This document shows positions 18,647-27,695 of a stretch of 64,000 bases of DNA, piece by piece (within the stretch, counting starts at the first letter, position 1; each line of letters starts with the position of its first letter). The DNA is taken from the NCBI RefSeq assembly GCF_014200755.1, contig NZ_JACHCM010000001.1:956367-1020366 (forward strand). The letters are read 5' to 3'. The position numbers and the translations under genes are program-made. The notes under the pieces are model-generated. The model saw only the letters and a program-made list of their open reading frames with translations, ran no database searches and had not been told where the DNA came from. This DNA comes from Rhodanobacter sp. ANJX3 (GTDB taxonomy: Bacteria; Pseudomonadota; Gammaproteobacteria; Xanthomonadales; Rhodanobacteraceae).

Positions 18647-21600
18647 CTACTCCAGTATCAGCAACCACCCCTTGCCCGGTTCGACCGGAATCGCATCGCC
18701 AGGCTTGAATTGCGCCGCCGTCTGAAATCCATCGACCGCTGGCGCCGCCAACGTAGCCTTGTGCGGATCGATACCCAGCGCCTTCCAGTCGATCGCCAGC
18801 GTGACGTCGGTTTTCCGCGGCGCCCACGAGGCGATCGCGATCAGCGTTTTACCGTGACGCACGTAGCTGGTCGCCAGCACATCGTCGCGGCCGGTTTTTA
18901 CGGGCGCATCGTGGACCCACCAGCCGATCATCTGCGCCTGTTCGATGCCGAAGCGGTCCCACAGCGTCCACAGCGGTCGTGGATCGCTGCCCGCGGACCA
19001 GCCCAGTCGGCTGGTCATGCCGAACAGCATGCCGCGCCAGGGGTTGCCGTCGTTCTGCAGCATCTCGCCCATCAGGCCGTAGGGGATGCCGGAGATTTCG
19101 GTGAGCCAGTAGCCGGGCGAGGTTTTCTCGTAGTCGAACTCCTCGCCGAACCACAGCCGGTCGATATACGGGAACAGCTCCATGTAAAGCAGCGCGCTGT
19201 TGATATAGCCGTCGCGCGCGTCGAACTGGCTGGCCGAGTGCAGGTCGATCAGCGGATGTGGTCGACGCGCCTGCAGCACCTTGCGCACGCGCTTCATCGT
19301 CGTACGGTCGTAGGCCACGTCGTCGAGATACAGGCCGTCGATACCGACGTTGCGCGCCAGCCAGTCCAGCCCTTCGATGTAATAGTTGTTCCAACGGCTC
19401 TGGCCGGAATCGATCACTGCCGCATCGCGATTTTCCGGCACGTGCCAGGCGGCGATGTAGTCGCCGTCGAGATGCTCCTGCAGCCAGGAGAAACCGCCGC
19501 CCTTGCCGCCGCTGATGATTTCGTGGCCGAGCGACTGCAGCATCGGCAGCTCGGGCGCCCGATCGGACAGCTCGCGGATGGTGTCGTAGATCTTCACTTC
19601 CATGCCGCGCCGATGCGCCGCGTCGACATACGCACGCATCGCGCCGGCTTCGAGAAACGGATAGTTGATCCACGGATTGATCGGCGTGGCGTGATGGATA
19701 TTCACTACGTTCGCGCCGTCGGCCTTGATCGTAGCCAGGTCGTCGTACTTGTGGAAATAGCGCTCGGCGAAATGTTCGGCGGGGTCGATCGTCTTGAACG
19801 GCGTCACGCGCATGACGAGGTTGAAGTGCAGCGTCTGGCCGGCGGTCATGCTGCGGGGGCCGCTGAATGCCGAAACTTGATAGTTTTCTTGGTAGCGCAC
19901 GAGCCGGATGCCTCCGTGACTCTCGTTACCCCACGAGGTCGGCATCTGCAGCGGCTGTTGGTGATAGAAGTTGGTATTGAGCGGCCGCCGGTAATTTTCA
20001 TCGCGCAGATGAAATTCCAGCCCGGCGTTCACGGCACCGATCCACGCGCCGTCCTGATTGTTTTGGACGTTCCACTTCCAGTCGAACTCTCTCGGCGCTT
20101 CGCTACCCTGCCGGCCCAGACCAAGTTCGTACTGCGCAACCTCATGATGCAGCGGAATTTCCAGAGCGATGTTTTGGATCGCCGTCGCATCGACGGCCGT
20201 GACGGCGATGTCGTAACTCAAGGTGCCGTCCGCTTCCAGCGTGCCGCGCAGATCAGCCTTCAGTAAGCCAAGCTTTTCCGAAACCGTCCAGTGAACCTTG
20301 CCGGGGCCGTCGCGCACGACGGATGGCGGGGACTTGGAGGCATCTTCTATCAACGCATCTGGGTTCGACAGCCGATCAAACAGTGCATCGAGAGATTGAC
20401 GAGCCATCTTTTTCGACGCCGGCCTATGGACCATCTCTGCAGGAGACAGATCATGCTCGCCTGTCGCGTCTTTCAGCGTCAGAGTGATGGGCGCAACAAA
20501 AAAAGGCTTCGGCTTCTGCGTCAACCCCGTCATGCGCTCACTGAAGTGGCTGGTGATCTGCCCAGGCAAACCGCTATCGGCCAATCGGATCTCACGCCCA
20601 AGTATCCCCAGCCGCCCACCGTTGACGGTAATCGCCGTGAACGGCTTGACCAGCGAGTCGTCCTGCGCGATGCGCGAATCGAGCCAGCGCAGCCGCGTCA
20701 GTTTCGAGGGATCGTCGTCGCCGTGCGCGACCGCGTTGTCGGCCGTCACGGTGATCGCCAGCGGCACGGTTTGCGGCGGCACGCCGTCGGCGCGTACGGT
20801 CAGCTCGCCGCGATACACGCCCGGCTTGGCATCGGCGGGGATATCCAGCCCCATCCACAGCGGCTGCACCCGTTCTTTGCCGACATCCACGCGCGCCGTG
20901 AACGTTTGGCCGGCGTAGTCGACACCGCCCAGGTTGAAACAAGTCAGCGCGGCGGCGGGAAGGATCGCGCCGTCCGGGCCGCGCAGATCGGCCAGCGTTA
21001 CTTTCACGTCGCCGACCGCCTCGTGCGGCGCCCACAAGCCGACCTGAAAACTCAGGTATTCGCCGCGCTGTGCCGTATCGGTCAATGACCCGCCCGCACC
21101 GCGGACGGCCCAGCGCTCGGGCAGCTGATCGAACATGCGTACTGGATGCGCGCGTGTTTCGGGAAACAGCAGCAGCGATAGCCCGGTGTTGGCCGCCAGC
21201 AGACGCTGCAGCGCCTGTGGCGTAGCCGTGCGCTCCATGTCGGTATAGGCGTCGAAATCGTCGACCGCTTCGTCGCGCAGCACCTGCGCCTGCGGTAGAT
21301 GCTTCCAGGCCGCCGCATCGCTGCCGACATGTTTTGCCCACGTGGGATCCGCGCCGTCTTTCGGCGTCGCGTAGGTCACCGTCGGATAGTTGCTGCGCCC
21401 GTTGCTGAGATAGGGCTGGTAGTAGATGGCGTAGACGCCGGGCTGCTTCGCTGCGAATACCAGCTCGCCGGAGGCCTGGTCGATGACGCCACGCAGCACG
21501 TTGTCGACAACGCTACCGTCTGGCGCGGTAACGATGATGGCTACCCGATCTGGATACTTATCGCGGCGTCGCCATGGAATGACCACATGCACTGCGTCGG

Positions 21601-21760
21601 CCGCTTTGGCCACCTGCACCAGATAGCGATGATTGCCGAAGGTCGAGGCGTTCCAGCGCAGCGCGGGCATGGATGCAGGCGTCTGGGCATCGCAAGCTGC
21701 CGTGGCCGACACGCCGAGCATTGCACACGCCATCAACCATGCCACATGCCGCTTGCTCAT
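18647..21760 (-). CDS. Large exported glycoside-hydrolase-like protein (DUF6067/GH123_N-like)
   Basis: A 1037-residue exported protein. The signal peptide ends around ATAACDAQ. Beta-rich N-terminal domains (about 30-330) include RGEYLSFQVGLWAP and LPDxLRGPDGA-like segments that remind me of the DUF6067/GH123 N-terminal family. A second beta region spans about 420-640. The C-terminal half looks like a TIM barrel with NIHHATPINPWINYP, GIDGLYLDDVAYDR (acidic pair at a barrel strand end, likely catalytic) and LWFGEEFDYE, ending in a beta sandwich. The substrate is unknown, presumably a glycan. No polysaccharide-utilisation genes are adjacent. GGAG lies six bases before the ATG. Family assignment is from memory of motifs only. 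Confidence 0.65.
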   Translation of the reverse strand: MSKRHVAWLMACAMLGVSATAACDAQTPASMPALRWNASTFGNHRYLVQVAKAADAVHVVIPWRRRDKYPDRVAIIVTAPDGSVVDNVLRGVIDQASGELVFAAKQPGVYAIYYQPYLSNGRSNYPTVTYATPKDGADPTWAKHVGSDAAAWKHLPQAQVLRDEAVDDFDAYTDMERTATPQALQRLLAANTGLSLLLFPETRAHPVRMFDQLPERWAVRGAGGSLTDTAQRGEYLSFQVGLWAPHEAVGDVKVTLADLRGPDGAILPAAALTCFNLGGVDYAGQTFTARVDVGKERVQPLWMGLDIPADAKPGVYRGELTVRADGVPPQTVPLAITVTADNAVAHGDDDPSKLTRLRWLDSRIAQDDSLVKPFTAITVNGGRLGILGREIRLADSGLPGQITSHFSERMTGLTQKPKPFFVAPITLTLKDATGEHDLSPAEMVHRPASKKMARQSLDALFDRLSNPDALIEDASKSPPSVVRDGPGKVHWTVSEKLGLLKADLRGTLEADGTLSYDIAVTAVDATAIQNIALEIPLHHEVAQYELGLGRQGSEAPREFDWKWNVQNNQDGAWIGAVNAGLEFHLRDENYRRPLNTNFYHQQPLQMPTSWGNESHGGIRLVRYQENYQVSAFSGPRSMTAGQTLHFNLVMRVTPFKTIDPAEHFAERYFHKYDDLATIKADGANVVNIHHATPINPWINYPFLEAGAMRAYVDAAHRRGMEVKIYDTIRELSDRAPELPMLQSLGHEIISGGKGGGFSWLQEHLDGDYIAAWHVPENRDAAVIDSGQSRWNNYYIEGLDWLARNVGIDGLYLDDVAYDRTTMKRVRKVLQARRPHPLIDLHSASQFDARDGYINSALLYMELFPYIDRLWFGEEFDYEKTSPGYWLTEISGIPYGLMGEMLQNDGNPWRGMLFGMTSRLGWSAGSDPRPLWTLWDRFGIEQAQMIGWWVHDAPVKTGRDDVLATSYVRHGKTLIAIASWAPRKTDVTLAIDWKALGIDPHKATLAAPAVDGFQTAAQFKPGDAIPVEPGKGWLLILE

Positions 21761-21852
21761 CGTGTCTCCAGACGCCGCCCCAGATCAGCGCACAGGTGTA
21801 ACGGCTGCCTTTGGATCGCGCAAGCCAACCGACGCCACATGCCTTCGGCGAA

Positions 21853-22854
21853 TCAGGCGCCGCGATCGCTGCGTAAGGCGCGCAGCGCGTCATCGTCTCC
21901 CGCCGAATCCTTGCCGCTGACCCAGCTGAAAAGACCGATGCCGATCACGATCGCCAGCGCACCGAAGGCGGCGTAGCCATGCGGCCACGCCTCGCCGAGA
22001 AACAGCACGCCGAGCAAGGTGGCGAACAGCAGCTCGGCTGCCTGCATCGCCTCTACTGCGGCCAGCGCGGTCGGCTCGCTGCGGACCAGATCTGTCGCGC
22101 GAAAAAACAGCACGGTGGCGATCGTGCCCGACGACAGCGCCACGCCGGCGGCCAGCAGCATTTCGCGTGGGCTCGGCGGGCCGATCGTGCACCAGGCGAT
22201 CGCCGCAAACAGCAGCCACAGCGGCCAGCTGCACAGCGTCATGCCGAATACCCGCTGCACGGCGGAGATATGGCTGGCCCCCTGCTTCGGGCTGGTTTTC
22301 TCAAGGTGCAGCAGAAGGCCGCGATTGCCCAATGGATACGCGAAGGCCGCCAGCGCCACCGCCGCGATGGCCAGCCAGTCGCCCACCGACAGCCGGCCCT
22401 GCGCATGGCCCCATTGCAGGGTGAATACGCCGGCGACAATGAGTACGCCGATGCCCAGGCTGCGCCACGCCAGCCGGCGGCGCTCGTCGCGGTACAGCAG
22501 CGGGGCCAGCAGCGGCCCGGCCAACACGGTGATCTGGAAGCTGCCGGCAATCAGCCAGGACGGCCCGCTGCTCGCCGCCCAGGTCAAAGGAATGCCGAAC
22601 AACACAAAGCCCACGCTGCTCCACAGCAGCCACGATCGCGGATAGCGCCGAAGCTCCTGCGGCAACGCGCCCAAACCGCCCTGCCACGGAATCACCAGTG
22701 CCAACAGCGGCAGCGTGAACAGATAACGCAGAATCACCGCCCACTGCCAATGCCCACCGCCTGTCACCAAGCTGCGGTTGAGTACATAGGTGAGCGTAAA
22801 GAACAGCGCGGAACATAGCGCCAGACCGACGGCTTTGAGCGAGGACGAGCGCAT
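21853..22854 (-). CDS. DMT-superfamily exporter (EamA/EmrE-type)
   Basis: Inner-membrane protein of 333 residues with about ten hydrophobic segments in two homologous halves (each an EamA-like unit of five helices). The first half opens with VGLALCSALFFTLTYVLNRSL, and the last helices are LFATLLGVLFLGEAWPHGYAAFGALAIVIGIGLF. The family exports drugs or metabolites; this branch is annotated in relatives as multidrug-resistance efflux. It is a single gene; the region before its start holds the degenerate copy of the 16-base palindrome. Confidence 0.88.
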   Translation of the reverse strand: MRSSSLKAVGLALCSALFFTLTYVLNRSLVTGGGHWQWAVILRYLFTLPLLALVIPWQGGLGALPQELRRYPRSWLLWSSVGFVLFGIPLTWAASSGPSWLIAGSFQITVLAGPLLAPLLYRDERRRLAWRSLGIGVLIVAGVFTLQWGHAQGRLSVGDWLAIAAVALAAFAYPLGNRGLLLHLEKTSPKQGASHISAVQRVFGMTLCSWPLWLLFAAIAWCTIGPPSPREMLLAAGVALSSGTIATVLFFRATDLVRSEPTALAAVEAMQAAELLFATLLGVLFLGEAWPHGYAAFGALAIVIGIGLFSWVSGKDSAGDDDALRALRSDRGA

Positions 22855-22977
22855 GACATGACCGAAACGGATCGAGGCGTCAGTGTGCCATAGCAGGCGT
22901 CGGCCAGTCGCTGTCCGCTTTACCGATGCGGCATCAGCCTGGGCAGCCGTATTGCCGGTTTATACGGGGTAAATCAC

Positions 22978-22993
22978 AGACGTCTAAACGTCC
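22978..22993. repeat. Degenerate copy of the GACGTC palindrome
   Basis: AGACGTCTAAACGTCC shares 14 of 16 positions with the perfect palindrome at 6006-6021 and 47411-47426. It also shares the following bases ATTCA with the latter. It lies about 125 bases upstream of the DMT exporter start and about 70 bases beyond the stop of the sensor kinase gene. Confidence 0.65.
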
Positions 22994-23060
22994 ATTCATT
23001 TCATCGAAAGATGATTTTTCTGAAAATCCATCGACCCCGGGAAAGGCTTCAGATTGGAAC

Positions 23061-24443
23061 CTAGAGCAGCGGCCCGCCGTTTTCTGCCGCGGCAAGCATC
23101 GGCAGCCGCAGAGTCACACGCAGGCCACCGCCGGGCACGTTCTCGGCGCGAATCTCGCCCCCGTGCACCTGCACCACACGCTGCACGATCGCCAGGCCCA
23201 CGCCGTGGCCATCGGCGCGCACGGCGTTGCTGCCGCGATAGAACGGCCGAAACAGCGAGGCCAGCTCGGCCTCCGGCACACCGGGGCCATGATCGCGTAT
23301 CGATAATTCGGCGTTGCCCTGCACCGCCTGCACGGCCAGCTCCACCACGCCGCCTACCGGGCTGAACTTGATCGCATTGGCGATCAGGTTGCCCACGGCG
23401 CGCTCCAGCAGCAGAGGGCTGCCGGTCATGAGCAACGGCGCACTGGCGTGCATTTGCAGCAGCACCTGGCGCACGCCCGCTTCCAGCTCGGCCTGCGCCA
23501 CGCAGGTGCGGACCAGTTCGTCCAGATCCAGGCGCTCGCGGTTCATGCCGGGGATGCCGCCTTCCAGACGCGACAACGCCAGCATCTCGCCAGTCATGCG
23601 ATCGAGCCGGTCGATCTCCTGTTCGGCCTGCAGAAAATACGGCTCGGCTTCGTCCGGACTTTGGCTGCGCTGAGCGAAATTCAGAATCAGGTGCAGCCGC
23701 GCCAGCGGCGAGCGCAGCTCGTGCGACAGATCCTGCAATACCCCGCGATCGTGCGCGACCAGCGCCTCGATGCGTTCGGCCATCGTGTCGAAATCGTAGG
23801 CCAGCTGCGCCAGTTCGTCGTGCTTGTCGCCACGACGGCGCCCTACCCGCGTCGAGAGTTCCCCGGCAGCCATGCGTCGGGTGGCATCGCGCAACGCCTC
23901 GACCGGCCGCGCCACGCTGCGTGCGACCCACCAGCTCAGCAGGCCGATGAGAACCAGCAGCAGGGTCAGCTGCACACCCCACAGAATCAGCTGCCGCGTC
24001 TGCGGCGCGATACGCGCATGCGAGCGGCTCAGTGCCACCAGCTGGCGCGCGCGGCCATCGTCCCCGGTAACCTGCTGCACGGCGACGTAAAGCCCCGGAT
24101 ACGGGTGCAGCACCACGTCCTTGTCGGCATCGAGCCAGCCCGACAGCGAGCGTTCGATCGAAGGATGCAGGCGGATCGGCGACAACGGCTGGCCTTTTTC
24201 GTACAGCGTGGCCTCGATGCCATCGTTTCGCTGCTGCATCGACCAGTCGGCCAGCGCGTTGACGCCGCCGCTTTCGTAAGCCACGTCGGCGCTTTGCGCC
24301 AGCGCGACCCAGTCGATTTCCTTGGCCGTGGTGTAGTCGATGAAACCGCGCGTCAGCAGGCTGCCCAGAAAAAGCACCAGCAGGTTGCCGATGCCGAACC
24401 ACAGCAGCAGCCGCCGATAGAGCGAGCTCTTGAACGGGCTCAC
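23061..24443 (-). CDS. cpxA: CpxA-like sensor histidine kinase
   Basis: A 460-residue inner-membrane kinase. It starts at GTG 24443, overlapping the regulator's TGA. TM1 is residues 11-31, then a periplasmic sensor of about 120 residues, TM2 about 150-173, HAMP, H-box LQDLSHELRSPLARL (H241), N-box NLIANAIKFS, and G-boxes DHGPGVP and DGHGVGLAIV. The pairing with a CpxR-like regulator, a divergent LTxxQ periplasmic protein and a CpxR-type box supports the Cpx envelope-stress assignment. In that system misfolded envelope proteins titrate the periplasmic inhibitor away from the kinase. Confidence 0.85.
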   Translation of the reverse strand: MSPFKSSLYRRLLLWFGIGNLLVLFLGSLLTRGFIDYTTAKEIDWVALAQSADVAYESGGVNALADWSMQQRNDGIEATLYEKGQPLSPIRLHPSIERSLSGWLDADKDVVLHPYPGLYVAVQQVTGDDGRARQLVALSRSHARIAPQTRQLILWGVQLTLLLVLIGLLSWWVARSVARPVEALRDATRRMAAGELSTRVGRRRGDKHDELAQLAYDFDTMAERIEALVAHDRGVLQDLSHELRSPLARLHLILNFAQRSQSPDEAEPYFLQAEQEIDRLDRMTGEMLALSRLEGGIPGMNRERLDLDELVRTCVAQAELEAGVRQVLLQMHASAPLLMTGSPLLLERAVGNLIANAIKFSPVGGVVELAVQAVQGNAELSIRDHGPGVPEAELASLFRPFYRGSNAVRADGHGVGLAIVQRVVQVHGGEIRAENVPGGGLRVTLRLPMLAAAENGGPLL

Positions 24444-25126
24444 GGCGTGCTGACCACGAGCACGTAGCCGGCGCCGCGCACGGAGTCGATATGCGGCGCT
24501 TTCGGCGAGGCTTCGGCCAGTTTGTGGCGCAGACGGCTCACATGCACATCGACGCTGCGATCGAAGCGCTCCAGCTCGCGGCCCAGGGCGAAGCGCGTCA
24601 GCACCGCTTTTTCGACCAGCTCGCCGGCGCGCTGCGCCAGCGCCTGCAGCAGCATGTATTCGGCGCCGGTGAGCGAGATTTCGTTGTCGTCGGCAAAAGC
24701 GCGGCGCTCGCCCGGCAGCAGGCGCAGCACGCCTACCTGCAATACGCCCGCCATGGCCGGCGTATTGCGCCGCAGCTGCGCGCGCACGCGGGCGAGCAGT
24801 TCGCGCGGCAGGCACGGCTTGGACAGATAATCGTCGGCGCCCAGCTCCAGACCGACGATGCGATCGACCGGCTCGCCGCGCGCGGACAGCATGATCACCG
24901 GCAGGCGGTACTGCAGGCGCAATTCGCGCAGCGTTTCCAGCCCGTCGCGGCCCGGCATCATCACGTCGAGAATCAGCAGATCCGGGCGCTGCGCGCCGCT
25001 GTGCAGATGCGTCAGCGCGGTGGTGCCGTCGTGCGCGACATCCACCTCGAAACCTTCGCGCTGCAGGTAGTCGGCCAGCAGGCTGCAGAGGGCGCGGTCG
25101 TCGTCGACTATCAGGATTCGGGACAT
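24440..25126 (-). CDS. cpxR: CpxR-like response regulator
   Basis: A 228-residue OmpR-family regulator: receiver with phosphoacceptor D54 in LILDVMMPG, K-loop DDYLSKPC, and a winged-helix domain ending in DVHVSRLRHKL and SVRGAGYVLV. It is coupled to the kinase gene by the GTGA overlap. It probably binds the GTAAA-N5-GTAAA box in the divergent region at 25231-25245, controlling both its own operon and the cpxP/spy gene. Confidence 0.88.
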   Translation of the reverse strand: MSRILIVDDDRALCSLLADYLQREGFEVDVAHDGTTALTHLHSGAQRPDLLILDVMMPGRDGLETLRELRLQYRLPVIMLSARGEPVDRIVGLELGADDYLSKPCLPRELLARVRAQLRRNTPAMAGVLQVGVLRLLPGERRAFADDNEISLTGAEYMLLQALAQRAGELVEKAVLTRFALGRELERFDRSVDVHVSRLRHKLAEASPKAPHIDSVRGAGYVLVVSTP

Positions 25127-25230
25127 GGTGCTCGGATGCTTATGGCAGCGAAGATGTGACGGTTAGTGGTGTGAAATGCCGACAAGATAGGGCAACAGCT
25201 AAGCGGCAGCGCGTGCGCAGCACCACGTGC

Positions 25231-25245
25231 TTTACCCATCTTTAC
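25231..25245 (-). promoter_or_regulatory. CpxR box GTAAA-N5-GTAAA
   Basis: On the minus strand the sequence reads GTAAA-GATGG-GTAAA, an exact match to the published E. coli CpxR consensus. It lies in the 198-base region between the divergent cpxR and cpxP/spy starts, about 105 and 80 bases from them. Position and exact match make autoregulation plus activation of cpxP likely. Confidence 0.8.
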
Positions 25246-25324
25246 CACGCGGCAAAGAACATATACGCGGGGGTGCCGTCCAATATACGCAACAAACCAC
25301 CCCCACAACTCGAAGGAATTACCT

Positions 25325-25828
25325 ATGCGCAAGAGCACTTCACTCCTCCTGGCTCTCACGGCGGCCGTGTCCTGCACGACGCTTGCGGTTTCCGCACAGG
25401 CCGGTGGTCCGCAGGGCGGCTGGCACGGCGGTCACGGCCACAGCCAGTTCATGGCCTTGAGCAAGCTCAACCTCACCGACGCGCAGCGCGCCAGCATCAA
25501 GCAGATCATGCAGACCAGCTTTGCGCAGAACAAAACGCAGCGTCAGGCCCTGCATCAGCAGCGCGAAGCCTTTGAGGCGATGACGCCGGATCAGGTCGGC
25601 TACCAGGCCGCCGCCGCCAGCCTCGCCACCGCCGAAGCGGCCGCCACTCAACAGCGTGTGCAGCAGCAGGCCACCATCCGTGCCCAGGTCTATGCCGTTC
25701 TGACCAGCGCGCAGAAGGCACAGTACGCCACCCTGAAGGCTCAGCAACAGGCTCGCAAGGCGCAGTGGGAGCAGTTCAAGGCTGCCAACCCGGTCTCGAA
25801 CACGGCCCCGACCTCGTCGGCGCAGTAA
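25325..25828 (+). CDS. Periplasmic LTxxQ chaperone-like protein (CpxP/Spy family)
   Basis: A 167-residue exported protein with signal peptide (LLLALTAAVSCTTLAVSAQA) and a Gly/His-rich start. The helical core carries the two family signatures, LTDAQ and LTSAQ, about 75 residues apart. AAGGAA precedes the ATG. CpxP inhibits CpxA and Spy is an ATP-independent periplasmic chaperone; sequence alone does not decide which role applies. Divergent position from cpxRA and the intervening CpxR box favour the CpxP-like role. Confidence 0.88.
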   Translation: MRKSTSLLLALTAAVSCTTLAVSAQAGGPQGGWHGGHGHSQFMALSKLNLTDAQRASIKQIMQTSFAQNKTQRQALHQQREAFEAMTPDQVGYQAAAASLATAEAAATQQRVQQQATIRAQVYAVLTSAQKAQYATLKAQQQARKAQWEQFKAANPVSNTAPTSSAQ

Positions 25829-25848
25829 GCTCAAGCTATCGGGCAACA

Positions 25849-25880
25849 CGGCGGCGCCAGCGATGTAGCCGGCGCCGCCG
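25849..25880. terminator. GC-rich hairpin between convergent genes
   Basis: A perfect 10-bp stem (CGGCGGCGCC / GGCGCCGCCG) with a 12-base loop lies between the convergent cpxP-like and WXXGXW genes. There is no T tract, so it may act as a bidirectional stop or merely stabilise transcript ends. Confidence 0.45.
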
Positions 25881-25896
25881 ACCGTCGAACGACAGC

Positions 25897-26070
25897 TCAG
25901 CGATAACCCCAGTGGCCGGCGACCCAGACATGCTGCGGCGCCCAGTAACCGCCGATCCACACGCGCTGATGATATGGGCGAGGCGGCGGCACCACGATGC
26001 AGCCCGCCAGCGACATGGCGCCGCCCAGCAGCGCCGCACCTAACAGTACGGTAGACATGAATCGACGCAT
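25897..26070 (-). CDS. Small WXXGXW-motif lipoprotein
   Basis: A 57-codon gene, shorter than usual detection limits. The product has a signal peptide ending in the lipobox LAGC (C24) and then VWIGGYWAPQHVWVAGHWGYR, which contains the repeated W-x-x-G-x-W pattern of small YXWGXW/WXXGXW envelope lipoproteins. The frame closes with TGA. Its role is unknown; the family sits in the outer membrane or periplasm. It converges on the CpxP/Spy-like gene, so it may belong to the same envelope-stress neighbourhood. Confidence 0.75.
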   Translation of the reverse strand: MRRFMSTVLLGAALLGGAMSLAGCIVVPPPRPYHQRVWIGGYWAPQHVWVAGHWGYR

Positions 26071-26180
26071 GGCAGCACTCCGGTAGCAGGATGTGAGGCC
26101 TCCAACGCATGCGCCGGATTTACCGATGACAAGACAGCGAACGCCGCGCTATCTGCCGTTCATCTGCACAACTCACGTAC

Positions 26181-27557
26181 CTACGCCGCGTTCGATGCCA
26201 GCCCCGCCACGGTTTCGCGGTAGCGCGCCGCAATGCGCTCCTCGTCGCGATGACGGAAATCGCGCACCACCCATGTGCCGCCACACATGACATGGCGCAC
26301 CAGCGGCGTATTGCCCGCGAACAGGAAACTGTCGATCACCGACTGCGTATCGCGTGCCGCCAGCAGCGGCGAGTTTTCGTCCAGCACCAGCAGATCGGCA
26401 CGCGCGCCTTCGCGCAGTTCGCCGATGGGGAGCCCCGCCGCCTGCGCGCCGCCGCTCAGCGCCGCGCGCCACAGCGTTTCGCCCACGCTGGCGCCTGGCC
26501 GGCGGGCGCCGATATTGCGATGGCGCGAGGCCAGCCGCTGGCCGTATTCGAGCCAGCGCAGCTCTTCGACCGGCGAGATCGAGATATGCGAATCCGAGCC
26601 GATACCGAGCCGGCCGCCCGCGTCGAGATAATCCGCCAGCGGAAACAGGCCATCGCCGAGGTTGGCCTCGGTGGTCGGACACAGGCCGGCCACCGCGCCG
26701 CTGCCCGCCAGCCGCGTCGTTTCGGCGTCGGTCAGATGGGTGGCGTGGACCAGGCACCAGCGCTCGTCGACGGCCGCGTTGTCCAGCAGCCACTCGACCG
26801 GACGTGCGCCGCGCAGGGCAAGGCAGTCCTGCACTTCGCCGATCTGTTCGGCGACATGAATATGGATCGGACACTGCCGAGCTAATTTATTCGCCAGCAC
26901 CTCATGCATCGCCTCGGCCGGCACGGCGCGCAGCGAGTGCAGCGCGATACCGACACGCAGCTGTTCGTTTTCATAGGACTGCAGCGATTGCAGCAGACGC
27001 AGGTAGTTGTCGACGCTGTTGCCGAAGCGGCACTGCCGCGGCGCCAGCGCGCGGCCGTCGAACCCGCCGCTGATGTAGAGCACCGGCAGCAGGGTCAATG
27101 CGATGCCCGCCTCGCGTGCCGCCTCGATCAACGCCAGCGACATCGCCTCGGGCTGCGCGTAGGGCGTGCCGTCGCTCTGATGATGCAGGTAATGGAATTC
27201 GCAGACCTGGGTGTAGCCGGCCTTGAGCATTTCCACATAGAGCTGGGCGGCAATCGCCTGCAGCGATTCGGGGCTGATCGCCGCCGCGAAGGCGTACATC
27301 ACCTCGCGCCACGACCAGAAACTGTCGTCGATGCGGCTGCGGCGCTCGGCCAGGCCGGCCATGGCGCGCTGAAACGCGTGCGAATGCAGGTTGGGCATGC
27401 CGGGCAGCACCCATTTACCCAGCGGCTGCACGTTGGTGCTGCCGGCAGCCGCGATCAACCCGTCGGCATCGACGCCGAGGCTGGCATCGCTCTGCCAACC
27501 CTCGACGCCCCAGATGTGGCCGGCGCTGTCATTGCCCATAAGTGCGTGATCGCTCAC
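26181..27557 (-). CDS. hutF: Formimidoylglutamate deiminase
   Basis: Amidohydrolase-superfamily enzyme (458 residues) that converts N-formimidoyl-L-glutamate to N-formyl-L-glutamate and ammonia, the fourth step of the five-step histidine route used by Pseudomonas and xanthomonads. Metal-site motifs are visible: LPNLHSHAFQRAMAG, HIHVAEQ, a central LVHATHL and IGSDSHISIS. GTG 27557 is chosen because GGAG lies eight bases upstream; an ATG lies six codons further in. It implies that HutG (N-formylglutamate hydrolase) exists elsewhere. It is divergent from the GNAT-nitrilase gene with 138 bases between starts. Confidence 0.93.
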   Translation of the reverse strand: MSDHALMGNDSAGHIWGVEGWQSDASLGVDADGLIAAAGSTNVQPLGKWVLPGMPNLHSHAFQRAMAGLAERRSRIDDSFWSWREVMYAFAAAISPESLQAIAAQLYVEMLKAGYTQVCEFHYLHHQSDGTPYAQPEAMSLALIEAAREAGIALTLLPVLYISGGFDGRALAPRQCRFGNSVDNYLRLLQSLQSYENEQLRVGIALHSLRAVPAEAMHEVLANKLARQCPIHIHVAEQIGEVQDCLALRGARPVEWLLDNAAVDERWCLVHATHLTDAETTRLAGSGAVAGLCPTTEANLGDGLFPLADYLDAGGRLGIGSDSHISISPVEELRWLEYGQRLASRHRNIGARRPGASVGETLWRAALSGGAQAAGLPIGELREGARADLLVLDENSPLLAARDTQSVIDSFLFAGNTPLVRHVMCGGTWVVRDFRHRDEERIAARYRETVAGLASNAA

Positions 27558-27683
27558 CGCGTTTACTCCATAGATAGAACCCGATGTAAAACCGAGCCGA
27601 AGCCGATCGGCCATGCGGACGATGCAAGCCGTTGAGGCAAAAGTGTAACCGGCGCGGTCGCCTTCACTTCACTTTCGCTGCGG

Positions 27684-27689
27684 CATAAT
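27684..27689 (+). promoter_or_regulatory. -10 element before the GNAT-nitrilase gene
   Basis: CATAAT ends six bases before the ATG at 27696 and no ribosome-binding site is present. This is compatible with a leaderless transcript. No clear -35. Confidence 0.45.
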
Positions 27690-27695
27690 CGCCAA

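Noticed and set aside
18405..18725. Small plus-strand open frame between the AAA ATPase and the glycoside-hydrolase-like gene
   Set aside because: It overlaps both neighbours antisense and includes a degenerate intergenic repeat; no ribosome site or family.
18710..20266. 518-codon plus-strand open frame opposite the glycoside-hydrolase-like gene
   Set aside because: Composition is shadow-like and no ribosome site or domain is seen.
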